Shown: one piece after another, positions 47,455 through 61,200 of the stretch
Layout of the letters: each line of letters starts with the position of its first letter
Position numbering within the stretch: the first letter of the stretch is position 1
Assembly (NCBI GenBank): GCA_963930655.1
Contig: OZ005602.1
Span: 26,239,840 to 26,303,839, forward strand
DNA from: Myrica gale
Taxonomy: Eukaryota; Streptophyta; Magnoliopsida; Fagales; Myricaceae
Reading direction: 5' to 3'
Length of the DNA: 64,000 nucleotides
The notes under the pieces: generated by a model
Databases searched by the model: none
Told to the model about the DNA's origin: nothing
The model's input: only the letters and a program-made list of their open reading frames with translations
Position numbers and translations under genes: made by a program

Positions 47455-48501
47455 TTATCTTCTTTCTATTTTTTGAGAACTCAAAAAGATGTACATTTTC
47501 CCCCCAGTTGGACAGTATTTGTTAGACAGATCTGACAAAGAAGCAAAATGTCCACAATATCTGAATTTAGATCACATAAGGTAGGTGTGAAATTTGTGAA
47601 ATTAGGGTTCTGCTGTCTGGCAGAAGAGATCAGACCCTTGGTTCCATGACTCCATCTTTTAATATTCACTGATTTCCGATTTTAGTATTTTGGAAATTTC
47701 ATATTCAGTTAAGCATCCCAATTTACTAGCTTTTCTATTCGAAGTAAAATTTTCACCTTTTTTTTCTTTTCTTTTGTTCTTCTAAAGGAATATAAGTAAG
47801 GCTGAGCATTTTTAAATGCAGGTACCAAAATTCCGATTCCGGTATCGGCTTCCGTATCTAACTATCAGTGTTAGAATTAATAGACAGTTTTACCTACTAA
47901 GCATAACCGAATACGAAATCGAAACCGAAACCGAAAATTCCTACTAAAAATAAAATAAAAATGAATGAACCCTTATGGGTTAACTTCTCTACCCAAGTGG
48001 CCCTGCTCCTCTCACACTCTCCCTCTCGCCTACAAAATTCTCTACTCTCTCTGTCTCAGATTCCACCACCGATACTACAACTACCCACCCCTAAATATAA
48101 GTGCAATATACTATTACAGACAATAAGCATGCCTATATATAGAAACTCTGCATCATCAACTTTAACTCGGCAATGATTGTTGCCTCTTTTACTATATTGA
48201 AGTTCTAATATATTGTTCCTTCAATCTCAATTACATTGTTTTTGTTTGACTATACCTTATCCAGAAGAATTTAAAATTGAACCACTGTTTACAAGAAAAG
48301 TGTCGGACTGTTGAGCCATCATTCGAGCAGCATTGTGGAACTCCAACAAAAAGAATGACCAGCCTTATGTTTGAACAATCTGACACAGAAACTCCGTGTG
48401 GAAGAAGCATCACAAGTTCCACGGTTCCATCTTAGGTTGGAGAGAACAGAGAAGATGGCGAAGGATGTTCTTGAGATTATTCTCTGCCAAACAAGTTTGC
48501 A
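47455..48501. other. Intergenic between tRNA-Leu and the CSLA pseudogene
   Basis: No gene recognised. Near 47800-47940 there is CCGATTCCGG/CCGAAACCGAAACCG-type sequence reminiscent of MITE interiors, but no termini were found. The right end is the 3' flank of CSLA. Confidence 0.55.
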
Positions 48502-51500
48502 CTAAGACGTGGGGACAAACGTTCCAACATAACCAAACCCTACGACGAAGAAGGCAATGGATTGGAGAAACAGGTAAATGAAGTAGCGGTTCTTCCCACC
48601 GAAGGCAACATCATAGCACCCGCAGAAGAAGAGATACAATCAGACACCAAGCTCTAGCAAATGGAGCCTGTTTATACAAAATCACGAAAATATTGTGAAC
48701 TTCATATCATCAATTTTTCTATGTCGTATACAACATCAAATGCTTGTTTATTATTGTATATGTAATTCCTAAAAATGGAGCCGACTGTGTATGTTTCTGG
48801 AATAACAACCTTTCCAGGCAATTAAACATACCACTTACTAAAATTTTTTGTTTTCTTTCTTACGAGCTAAATTGTTAGAGAAGATAATTCAAATAATAAA
48901 AAACTATCTTTTCCTATCAGCTTAAGTTTTTGAGATAAACGGTAGAGAGTTCGAGACATGACTCCGCGCTTCACTACAATTTCAATAAATATTACACGTG
49001 TTGAAAAAAAGGTTGTCCCACATTGGAAAGAAGTCACAAGTGTGGTTGGTTAATATAGCATAGTTAGGGCCAAACTTATAAGATTAAGCGTTTGGGGATT
49101 TAAAAAATTACTTTCAATTTTATGATCTGTTGTAATTCAATGATTATAGTGAAAACTGCATTGGACATGGACCAAAACTCACGTGATAGGGATTCACAAC
49201 CAAAAATAATAGTACCTTTCTCCAACTCTGAAGCGAGGTTTCCTGGGAGTCTTTGCACCTGATTTTGTCTTGAGAGTATCTCCCAATTTCTCAGTGACAA
49301 CCCACTCATTTACTTTCCCCGCCTCAAGCAGTCCTATAAATGTTGCTTTAGTCCGGTGCAGAGACATGACATTCTCAAATAGTATCCAGAACATCAGTAG
49401 GTGGAATGATCTGCAACAGATGCCCAACAGTTGAAGGTCATAGAGAGCAATAAACAAGTAAAACATAGAAGCAACCTCTATTATGTTGACCTTTATACAA
49501 AGCTAGCGTTGTTTAAAAAAGGATCAGACAGAGAACAATTCCACAAAGTAATGAGAACCAATCCATATCCCATAAGAACCATATCTAGTAGTGTTTGAGC
49601 AAGTCAGAAGTTCTGGCCAGGATTAGTGCAATCTAGGACAGGGTATTATGAAACTTGAATGCTAAAAGAGAGCATATTTTACTAGAGAGAGAAACCTTGG
49701 AGTTCCAACCGCATTGAGGAGAGTAATGATAGAAGGGATGTACACAGCACCCCACTTGGGAACTTCAACTTCAGGAACCAAGACTGTTGCCGGCAAAACA
49801 ACACAGTAGAAGACAAATGTGACGATATGTCCTACAATCTTAGGAACGAAGAAAAAGCTGTAGATTACGTAAAACTTCTTCCACAGTGAGACTCTCTGCA
49901 ATGCATTTAAGAACAAACAATGAGCAGAATAGTCAAGAAAGCAATAAACAAGATTCCTAGAAAATTGAATTTGCCAAAATTTCCAACTTGGCCTCATGTT
50001 TGGACATTCTGAGTTCTCACTCCCAATGGAGCAGAAGCTTTTGAAAAAGAAAAATAAACAATACCTTGTTTCTTAGAATTTCCATGACCATTTTTCGGAA
50101 GAGATTAGCAGGCCCACAAGACCATCGGTGCTGCTGATAACGGAAGGCTTTGAAAGTACTAGGCAATTCATTCTTCACCTGAAATGTGTAGTGGAATTTA
50201 TGTCAGATCAAACTCGGAAAGCAAAAATAGTGATAACTTAGTATAGGAGAAGTCTGGAGAAAACTTATCAGATCTACCAAATTTAGGAAACAGAGCTTGC
50301 TTGGAAGAATGGTTTCGAATAGACCAAAATCAAGTGGTCAATTTGTTTGTCCTAAGACCAATCATTTGGTTGGATTTCTCTGCTCATGTGACACCTTTCC
50401 GGGGAGAGTGGGATGAAATCCCTTCCCTTAGAAATTACAGCTGTACATCACACAGGCTCTGAGAGGTGTTTTTCTGACTTGACAACACATCTCCTTGTGA
50501 AAATTCGAGAATTCGTCAAAGAATTTTTAAAAGCCGATCCAATAGGTTTTTGTTGAAAAGTGAGGACGGGTAATTAGGAATTTAGGATGTTGCAGAATGT
50601 CCAGTGAAACGGGAATAAGGTGTTCCTTCATCGTATACGTCTTCTTTTCCTAGGGGAAGCAAACAAAGCCTTGGGTGGAAGGTGTAACTTTGATTATCCA
50701 AGTCCGAGGGGGATGACAGAACTTATTAGGGCTAATTCTTAACTTATCCCCAGCTGACATTGGCCTCTCACCTCAGAATAAATATTCTCTTCCAGAGTTC
50801 TCATAGTTTTCTAATGTACTGTTAACAATTCAGAAGTTTTATATACTCTAAGCAACAAGAAAAGTGGATATCAATCCTTGTATTAAATGAAGCAAATGGG
50901 TATAGCCCAAAGAAAGGGCTGTGTGTCAATTGCAGAACTAGATACTCAGAGCAAACGCTTCCACTGCAAAATTTATATCATGTGAAACAATCATGATCCT
51001 GAACAAGCCGATCTTGACTATTCAAACCTCAGGGTTTTGTCACTGTCTCTTTTTTCAGCAATAAGCTGGTTGCCAGTTTGCTACTACGAGGGGGCAAGAT
51101 TAAATGGTCTAGGAGAGGGAAATTGTAAAAGGATACACAGAAGAGCCTTGGGTTATTCCAATTAGATAGAGACCTAGTCATTGAGATGTGTACAGAAAAT
51201 TCCACTGCTAGCCTATACAAAGCAGTAAAACATTTTCTTTAACAGATAAATGTAATGTTACTTATTTTACATGCTTATGTGGTCAATACCTTGAGGTTAC
51301 CAAGATATAAAAATTTCCAGCCTTTAAGGCTAGCACGGACAGCCAAATCCATATCCTCCACTGTGGTGCGATCCTTCCAACCTCCAGCCTCATTTAGCGC
51401 TGAAATTCTCCACACACCTGCAGTTCCTGCGTCAAAGTCCCGAATGTCATTCGCTTGGATCTCATAGCGGTGCTCACAATTAGAAAAACTAGGAGTGTCA

Positions 51501-54005
51501 GATCATTTTGTGAATGCAGGTTACCATTGAAACCAAAGAAGGCATAAGTTGACGACCCCACTTCTTGTTCCACTGTGAAATGGTAATCCAATGACATCTC
51601 TTGCATCCTCGTCATTAAGCATTCATCAGCATTAACTGAATTCCATATGATCATCAGACCTCACCTAAAAGTTTCTCTCTGTATTCAAGAAGGACTTTTT
51701 TGTTTGTTTGGGTTTCCCTAATACCTTCTACTGATCACAAAGAGTATGAAGCTCATATTCAGGCTTCCATCAGGTGACAGAAAGCATTGTGTTGGGTAAT
51801 ATGCTCATTCTAAGTTGCAAACTGAGAAAGCAAAATGACTATCCATGAAAATGAAAAGAAAGGAGCCCTTTTATAGTCTAATTGGTACGTATAGAAGCAC
51901 AAACAAAGAAATTATTGGACAAAATAAATACCGATGTGAAAGATAATTCTCTGGACCCTGCGCAATATCGCACAATTGCCCTTCATAAAGCGGACGAGAA
52001 ATAGTTACCCGATTGACAAAATCGATTAGCACTTTTAGAGATCAAGATATTAAAACAAGGACTGCCTGGTGAACTCTTTCAATTAATACGCAAAAAGTTT
52101 TTTGAAAAAAAAAAAACAAACAAAAGAAGCAGAGCATCTAAGACCACTTCCCTTTTAAGGGGCTCCAAAAGACCATGACGCAAACGAAAACTACGAATTA
52201 ACAAGAGTGGTAAAGTATATCATGGGAATCAATCAACATTATTGACTCAACCAAGAAACAAGAATCAACAAAGCCTAAGCAAAGATTACCGAATGTCCAG
52301 CGAGCTTGTACAAGGGCTATTTCTGGGTTGTGAACAAGAAAAGGCATGGCGCGCCATAGAAAGTCAGGCTCAGGTTGGAAATCTGCATCAAAGATAACCA
52401 CGTAGTCGCACATTGTGACGTAGCTGTGTTTCATGCCTTCTTTAAGAGCCCCTGCTTTGTACCCATTTCGGTTTCCTCTGATCTCGTACTTTATGTTTAC
52501 GCCTTTGCTTGCCCATCTTTGGCATTCTTGTTGAACCAGCTCCTGTTGGATTCAGGCGAAAAATAACACAGAACCACATCAAAAAGTGCAAAATATTTTG
52601 TATCGATTGGGACATTTTAGATTGGTAATGGGTTTCCATGGGGTAATTGCTCTTTGGATTGGTGAGCATTTCTAATGGGTTTTCGCGGGGAAGTTGCTCT
52701 TTAGACTTTCACCCAGAAAGGAAAACTTCCCAAAAGTGAACAACTTTTGAAGAATAAAAAAGGTCAAGAAAGAATAACAACTTTTGAAGAAGAAACGTCC
52801 TCATCCAACAACCTAGGTGAGTAAAAGTAGCTAATTGTCCGACCTCTTGAGAGGGAGCTCATGGTTTTTGGCTCAGCATATTCAATAATGAGACAGCAGA
52901 CACAGACTCAACTGCTCAGTTTTCCTAAAACGGCAGCTAAAAGTATGCAAGTACGGCTGAATTTTGGAACAGAGAACACTTGTGTTGGATTAGTTTTTTT
53001 CGTTCTTTCATTTTTCCCTGATAAGTTGAAGGCTACAATTGTTTTTGACAGAAAATGAGAGTTTTAGTAGATATATATATATATATATATTATATCATTA
53101 AGGAAATAATAAAATATCTCCCTTGGTCAGTTATTTTTCTGTTTTTTGAAGCTATTAGATAGGCCTCTCTATTTTTTAATGGTTAATCGACAAATTATTG
53201 TATGTAATACATGTCTCTATTATTTTTTAAAATAATGGAAAAACATAATTAGGTCAAAAATTAAATTGAACCCCATAATTTTTACAATACCTATATTTTT
53301 AGTTTCAAAGTAGACCAACTCATTGTCAGTAACTTTTTTAAGGGTGACCTGAGAATAACTTGTATTCTATGCAGGAGAAGAATTTGTATAGATTGACGTG
53401 GGAAATAGAGTGCCACGTTTTATAGCAAACTGTGAGAAGTGACTGTTTCCATGTTAATAGAAGCAATTTTTAATGAGAACCTTAATGGCATGGTCAGTTG
53501 AATCATCAAGAACTTGAATTATTATCCGATCAGACGGCCAGGATCGAAAGGCCACATGCAGCTCCAATGGATAGCTGATACACCTGCATAAACATATATA
53601 AAGTGATCCCATAAAAGATCAATTTGCAAATCTCACAACATTAAAAATAAATCAATTAAGATACAGACAACAAACCTCTTTCTCGTTGTACATAGGTATT
53701 TGCACTAGAACCATGGGGTAAGCTGAATGACCAAGCTCCGCATCGTCCCTCAAAGGCTCCCATTTGTAACTCTTATCCGGTTTTCGCCCGAACAGCTTCA
53801 CAAAAACTATGACGATGCCCATGTACACTCTCTCTAGGAAGAGCATCAGTGACATGGCCAAGCACACAACCACTGCGAATTTCAGCAGCGGCACGATCAG
53901 TGGCGCTTTGGCTTGTTGCCAAAGGAATCCGATTTGCCATGTGAAGTCGTCGCGGGCGCCTTGGAGTGTGTCGGAAAGTGTGGTCGTGGTTGAGAGCCTG
54001 TCCAT
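48502..54005 (-). pseudogene. CSLA: CSLA glucomannan 4-beta-mannosyltransferase gene, disrupted
   Basis: Nine exons: 53676-54005, 53481-53583, 52290-52542, 51525-51635, 51290-51426, 50065-50178, 49696-49895, 49216-49410, 48502-48667. Repaired in frame, they would give about 534 aa, the usual CSLA length. GT2 features are clear: [24 protein letters not shown] (DxD), the [10 protein letters not shown] region and QQHRW, with transmembrane segments in exons 1, 7, 8 and 9. Intact CSLA enzymes make the mannan backbone from GDP-mannose and GDP-glucose in the Golgi. Two lesions: a 4-bp insertion in exon 2 (plus-strand GGAT at about 53541-53544) that shifts the frame and stops translation after about 125 residues, and TGA at 48640-48642 replacing the family Gly codon in the last exon. 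All splice sites still look intact, so inactivation is recent, or the insertion is an assembly error. Confidence 0.9.
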
Positions 54006-55800
54006 TGGTGTACTACTGTTCTTTTTCTTTGCGAGTGATCAGAGGGACAAGGAAAGCTCTATTTTTGTGTGAAATATGTATGTATATGTGATTGGTTATA
54101 AACGGCTGGCTACTGTTGTGAAAAGAACACGGATGGTTTATTTCGTATGAGCTAGCTTTGGTATTCTTTTTGTTGAACTGCTGTGATTTTTGCTTCTGAG
54201 TTACGCCACGGTAACAAGTGTGAGAGCTGGACTGTCAGTGGACTCGATCATAGCGCAGCTCGATCTACTGCAGGAGCAGACCCACCGGCTTCATGATCAC
54301 AAAAGAGAGAAGCTGTAAAGAATTGAGAGTATCTCAATAATCACCCAGAAAGCTCAAAGCTTAAGGCCAATTCGTATAAGAAAAAAAAAGTAAAGCGAAA
54401 GAAGACTCTCTTCTATATATATATATACATCCACTTCTCTTCCTGCAGGGAGGAGAGAGGGAAAGAAGCTAGAGGCAGTCTTTGATTAAACCTGTTGGCC
54501 TGGGGCTTTCTTGGCATCCGGTATCTGGGCTCTCTCTTCTGTGTCTGCTAGCTAGTTTATGTAGAGAGAACCCTAGCCTTGAAGCTATGCAAGTTGTGTT
54601 TGTATAAGATATATATATCTATATATATAAGAAAACACAAAAAGCAATTGCTCGGTCAAAAAATAGGGACTAGCAGTGATTTTGGAGATTCAGGCAGTGG
54701 TTGAATTACATGATCTCTTGATTATTAGAGTTGTAGGAAAGTTTACACAACTACACAATTATGCTTAAAGCTAGTTTAGCTATCACTTTCAGTCTCATCA
54801 TGCATGACAGATGCGGAGGTGCAAGGCTGGCAATAGCTTATTTTAAGCCCACCAATCAGGTTAGTTGAGAATTTTGGCAGCTGCAATTAATTGGAGCAAG
54901 ATAAAACCAACGTTTCAGTCCAATAAATAAATAAATATATATATATATACATAAATATTGAAAAAGGAGTACCTTTAGATACTTAAATTTGCTGTGAGTA
55001 ATTGGACTGTCAGATTATATATGGTCAAGGGTCTAAATTGCCTTAATGGAGTACGTTTAGATACTTTGCTGTTAGCTTGTTTTCCAGAAAAAAACCATGG
55101 ATGTGAGAGGCTGCAATGCTGGTTTTGTTAATCTGCATTCCAGGTATATAGTTCATAATTGGTAATTCCTGTAGTGTTATTAATCTTGTCAACTTATTAG
55201 TACTCCTTGAACATGTTATATATATATAGGAAAGATTTTAAATAAACAAAATTGATCATTTAGCTTCTTTACAAAAGGAAATAACGCATAAGCGGGTTGA
55301 AATATACATCATTAATCGCCAATCAGAAGAGGTAGTAGGAAGAATATTATATCCTAGCTAAAGCTTTTTTTTTAATCAAGCTCTATGAACACCTATTCCG
55401 GTGGTAATTATTCCTGAAGTTCGAAAAATATCATATGAAACTTAGAAAAAAAAACATCATATGAAACTAATTGATTTCTGTGTCCCCTAGAAGGGTTACA
55501 CTCGTAGCCGCAAGCATAAATTGGTCATGGTGTAATAACATGTGAATCATATGAGCTATGAATGTGTCTTAATTAATTTCTTTCTTTTCGTTTCCACGAG
55601 AACGTACAATGATGGGGTTCTTTCATTATTGAGGAGGGCAGTTTAAAGTCCTAGAAGGGATACATGCACACGCGTACGAGAAGCTAATGAGGAATATATA
55701 TGGAATCCACCTTAATTAGAAGTAGGTAATTAGCACTTTATATATATATACATACACACACAAATATATGAAGTATCTAATCAGGTTTCTAAACACGAGG

Positions 55801-55860
55801 CATTAAGTATCTAATCTGGGACTAGCTAGGCATTAAGTATCTAATCTGGGACTAGCTAGA
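55801..55860. repeat. 30-bp tandem duplication
   Basis: The unit starts CATTAAGTATCTAATC and ends GACTAGCTAGG. Two adjacent copies differ only at the last base. Confidence 0.9.
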
Positions 55861-55955
55861 AACCTTTTGAACTTTGCTTGGAGAAAAAACTTACGCAAAC
55901 TGTGCCTAATTAAGGGATCGATGCTGGAAGGGAACTGTTACAATATTGAGTGCCT

Positions 55956-55963
<8 letters not shown>

Positions 55964-55995
<32 letters not shown>
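55964..55995. repeat. (AG)n microsatellite
   Basis: Sixteen AG units after a GAGAGAGATAGAG imperfect start. Confidence 0.9.
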
Positions 55996-55997
<2 letters not shown>

Positions 55998-57432
55998 TGA
56001 AATGTAGGGTCATTGGGAAAAAGTTAATTTGAACAGGGGATCATTCTTTGGTCAAAGTTCGAGGGTTAAGCTTAAATTAGAGGGGAGGGGGGGATGTGTT
56101 TGAACTTAGAAGGGAGTCTGGTGTAGTGTCTAGCTCAAAACCTGGAAGTTGGCATCACAAGTTGACAGTAACAGAAGCTTCACAAGCATCGCATTCAATT
56201 TACTTATCCTTATTTTATTACAGTTTAAGGTGATGGCTGATGGTGTATCATTTTTATATGTGATTCATGTGAATAGGATCTTTGCGACCGCCCTTCCTCA
56301 CCGACCAACCATTTTAATGCATGGAAAAGACCAGACGAAGATTATGAGCCATGAAAAATGCTGCAAATCACTTGCACCATCAACGAAGAAAAAATAAAAA
56401 GAAAATCTAGATCTGTTTGTGATTCTTTGTTTTGTCATGTAAATATATAAGAACTGTTTTGATTTGATCTCTAGCTAGCTAGCTAGCAGCTTCCGTCATA
56501 TTACTTGGTTTTTTTTATATCGCTTTCCCTTTGGTTTTGTTTCATGAAAGGATTAGAAATAAGAATCAGTACTCCCCGTGCCTTCTAAAGAATTTCTTAC
56601 GTACCTAATTAATAATGCATGCAGGTAAAGTTTCCTTTTCATGATTATCTTCATTATCAACCAAAATGTCAAAGGGCAATAATATTCACGTGCATATCTT
56701 CTATTAGAATTCAGTAGGATATATATTTAAATTTCTTGACATGATCCATCCCAAATCACCAAAAAAAATTCTTTCCATTTTACTTCGAGTACGTATATTA
56801 ATACCATATATGAAACATGTTTTGAGTTTGATTTTTTGAGCAATACGTACCAAACCTTATAATTAAGTTTGTCTCCATTTAATATCAAGTGTCTACCTAA
56901 TGAAACTCGTTAATTAATTAGAGTTAGGTGAATTATACTTATAATTTCAAGAGATAGCTAGCCAATTATCCATGATCAAAATGTCTTCTTCATTTCTTAA
57001 GAAAAATTTCATATATTTTTGACCAACTCGATCAGCAAACATTCTTTTGTGATCTGCTCACTTCACCTACGCAACCTAATTGGTACTTGATAATTAATGA
57101 ACCACTTGGCAACAAACTATGAGCCCAAAGTACATCATCAAGATGACCTTATATATATATATAAGATCGTATACTTAATTTATTTAGAACTTTTTTTTAA
57201 AAAAAAGAGAGAGAACAATTCAAATTAATTAACTTGATGAAATGATAAGTTTGGTTGTGGGTTGGGTGATTAATTTGATGCTTCTCATGACGTCCTTTAG
57301 ATGAAGATTAATTAGCCCATCTGATCATATCATTGTGGGAATATATACAATCATTCAAGAAAAAAAGTATTATAAAAAAATTCCTAGAATTAATATATAG
57401 CTAGGTTGTATATAGTCAGAACTTTGGATGAA

Positions 57433-57582
57433 TGATTGAGCCAAGGAAGGGCCAACGAGCTACGGCTCAAATGACATCTCCTCCTATATGGAGGGTCTTG
57501 AACTGGAGTTCAAATCCTCCCACCCTGGCAGGCTTGACCTGCATTGCCTCTAAAAAAAAGATTTGAGTCAAGGAAGGGGCAA
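57433..57582 (+). mobile_element. SINE-like element with long target duplication
   Basis: The core at 57455-57559 has a box-A-like GGCTCAAATGAC and box B GAGTTCAAATCC (about 57508-57519) and ends in TCTAAAAAAAA. It is flanked by GATTGAGCCAAGGAAGGGCC (57433 on) and a diverged copy GATTTGAGTCAAGGAAGGGG (57560 on), about 22 bp each. This is the structure of a short tRNA-derived SINE with target-site duplications. Confidence 0.65.
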
Positions 57583-58260
57583 ATAATTTTTATGTACAAA
57601 TATTTTCTTGTATATCTAGTCTCTGAGCTACACAATTTGACATCCTTAGTGGACTCATTAATTAATAAAACCATTAGTTTTCTATAATCATATCTTGATC
57701 AGGACTCTATCGATCGGTCTAATAATGTGCGACTGCCAAGAGGTTAAACTAAGTGACATGATTTAGCATGAAAACAAATCTTTGATTTAACAGCCCAACG
57801 ACTTGGGCAGTTCTAATTAAGCTGCCCGATTGGTTGACAAGTCGATTTACAAGGCCTATTCCATTCAAACCAGTACGAGAGACCAATTTTATTCAGTTGT
57901 TATATAACCCTTCAGCTTTGTCTTGAAAGAATATTTCGATTATTTTATTTTTAAAAGAAATAATAAAAAAATTACCATTGATTTAATTTTTTTTTTATTT
58001 TGACATCATTTTTAAATGCTTGTTAAATATCTAAAAACAAGTAAAATAAATTATAAAATCTATTCTACAAGGAATAAAATGGAAATAATCGAGGACGTTA
58101 TAAGATGGAAGTAATCATCGAGGACGTTAACAGCTACAAAAGCCAGCAAGCAGGCACCAAAAAGAAAACTCACGCACTTCCAAAGAATTGTGCATGTGGC
58201 AAAATAAAAAGAGGACAAGGAAAGAATGACGAGAAAAAAATGATGAAAGCAGGTCCAACT

Positions 58261-61200
58261 TCATTGTTTCCGAGTGGATGATGTCAGACACAAGTTCCTT
58301 AAAGTTTCAGGCACTGCCTGCCCACATTGTTCAAGGAGTCCAGCCAATGGTCTAGCACGCACTGCATTTTCTTTAGTTAAAAAGCTGTGCAACACACCAT
58401 TGACTGTGTGGCGGGCCATCCTCGTGAGAACCTGTACATAACTCTCGATTGGAAGCACAAAACTGGGGATTACTACAAACTCATACCGCTCTAAATCAGC
58501 ACTGCTTAAAAGCTCCGTATCGATGATGGAAACTGCAGGTCTCATCTTGCTGTCAAAATCAAGAGAAGACAAATAAGACACGAGTTAAATGTACAGAACA
58601 GTTGCATGGACAAAAAATGTTGTCTGATTTATGTCTGCAATAGGCACACAAGAACAGAATGTCCTTTTTCACCTGTTTTCAAAATTTGATGTTGCACATG
58701 ATATGTCCGTTGCTATAAAAAAAACCCTTGCTTTCGAGGGCAGTGACCAATTTACTACCGAACTTGCTATCTTTACCTAATATGTATAGCACCTTCAAGT
58801 GCTGAGACAATAATTGATTTCCATAAGCTTGATCCAGAATTTGGATGCCCTGTCAAAATCACTGATTGTAAGAAAATGATATTTAAAAAAACTGTTGCCA
58901 AGAGAATATAGTTTTTCATGATAGAATTCTACCCTAGCAATAATGTTCCACATAAGATAGATTTGAAAACCTAGGTCTCCAAGAGAACTTCGCAATGGTT
59001 GCTAATATATGTTTTATAAGTGGGGTTTTCTTCCGAGCTTCCAGCTTCCCATTGGAACTTAGACTGGACAAATTTGGTATACATACCTTTGATAGTTTTT
59101 CTTCTACTGAGGTGCACACATTCACAGACTGGATAATACACGAACTTAAACTGGCAACGGAATCATTAAGAGATAGTCTACAGATTGATCCCATCAGCAG
59201 ATTTTAAACCAATGGAACAGAGGCATGCCTAAAGCAATCATCAAATACCACAGTGAGGGGAGTTCCCAAAACTGCCTAACAGATTTTATCATATCAGGAT
59301 AACCACCATCTGAAAGAGGTTCAAGTCCATCAACAACCTGTAAAAGCATTCAAGAATTAAATAATCAAGCTCGAAGTAGCAAGCCCATGACAATCAAGGG
59401 CATTTATTATAGGGATAACCTAGCACCAACTCAATAGTACATACAGCAGTCAGACAGATACAGAACACAAGTGCAGTAAAACAGAACGAGTTTGATCACT
59501 GCTCAAGTATAAAGCAAAAATATGGACCAGGGTATGCACTCACCAAAACAGGGACACTGATGCAAAGAATCATCAGAAAATAAGGTGTGTACGACAAGTT
59601 CATCAGAACACGCACAGAAACAAACAAACTCCCTTGCATAAGTAAACATCATGATATTGCACACAACCACACTTTGCACGAGTTTAACTGTATTAGTTTT
59701 GAACTTTGGTACTAGATATTGTATAGGTACACTCAATTAAACTTCAGTCAAACAAGCACCAAAGAAGGAATCTTTCACTCCAAGAGTCAAAGACTCAACA
59801 TCTGTCGTGAACCTTCTCTATAATGTCTTTGTAACTATATTCCTGCTAATCTATACTTTACAAATTTCAATACTCGAAATGAACATTTACAGTGTCCTGC
59901 TTGTCCAGGAGTAACAAAAAGCATGAATGCAATCATAGAGGATAAAACGGGCTTGTAAAATACCTGTGCTACCTAGGTGGCCGCTACAAACATTGTTAAT
60001 GTTTCCAAAGCACGATTACCCACACAGATCAATGAATGGACATAGGAAGAGACAATAACCAGACCACAAGTACTTGTAGCATATATTTTCATTTCTCAAC
60101 CAACAGATGATTTACTCAGATCAAAAGGTGGAACTACTCTATTCAGTAAATGCTCTATCTTTTAAGGTAAATGGTTAAAAGAAGCAAAATAAGTTGCAAG
60201 AAAAATAAGAATCTCATATACTTAACAAGGATGAAAACTAAAGACAGATTTAAAGAATTGAGAATGTTCCAGGATTTTATCATCACCACAAAACGTCACT
60301 TCTATATCGGGTTTCAGCTTCTCTCTTCTAACAAATTGCCAATGATAAGAAACGAGCCAACTCAACTTAAAATAATCCTTAATCCCAATTAATCAGAGTT
60401 AGGGACATGGATTATTTTATGCCACTCTGCCACGTCTAGGACTGTGTTCCAAAGATGAGAACGTAACAGAAAAAACAGATGAAAACGGAAAGAATTGACA
60501 AGAAAAAAGTATTATTTGTACCTAATATTCAAATTAAAGAAATTACCAGCATGGAAACGCCAGATATATCAATGGCCTTGATGGAAACAAGTTCTAGTAG
60601 CCTCTCAGGTGTAGTAACAAGAAACTCAGGTTCACAGCTCTTTAAACTGCAAATAAAAACCAAACTTTGAATGAGGAGGGAGTAAGACACAAACTTTCAC
60701 CCAGTTCATGATGCAAGCACATCTACACTGGTGTCCAATTAAGAACTCGATGCAAGCACAGATATATAAGCAAGTATATCCAAGCAGAAAGGCATAGGTG
60801 CATGCCTGCACATACGCATGCCCACCTACTGACAAAATTTAGGGATATGTAATAGAAGGCCACTTGCCATGGAAAGTAGTTCTCAGATCCCACACTACCC
60901 GAACTTCTGGCATGAAACCCAAATATTTCTGAATAAAATTTTAAACATGTAACCTTGTTTATGTGCAAATATGTGCTGTCTCTTAATCACATACATCACC
61001 ACTCTGTTATAAAGACAAAAGAGTAGGCTTTCTACTTACCCTTGAACCTGGTGATCCAATGATGCGCCGGGATGTATACTCACAGTATGTATCCCAAGAG
61101 CCTTCAAAGGCTTGCAGACTGCACGAACCTACACCCGATAAACCAGGAAGAAACTTATCACGAGATACCAAAAAGGACCTCTCTAGCTACATATTTGACA

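Larger units (their letters stand above)
54006..58260. other. AT-rich intergenic stretch
   Basis: The 5' flank of CSLA followed by 4 kb without a recognisable gene. It has several TA runs (54414-54432, 54938-54950, 55740-55750), a 30-bp tandem duplication (55801-55860), an AG microsatellite (55964-55995) and a SINE-like element (57455-57559). Confidence 0.6.
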
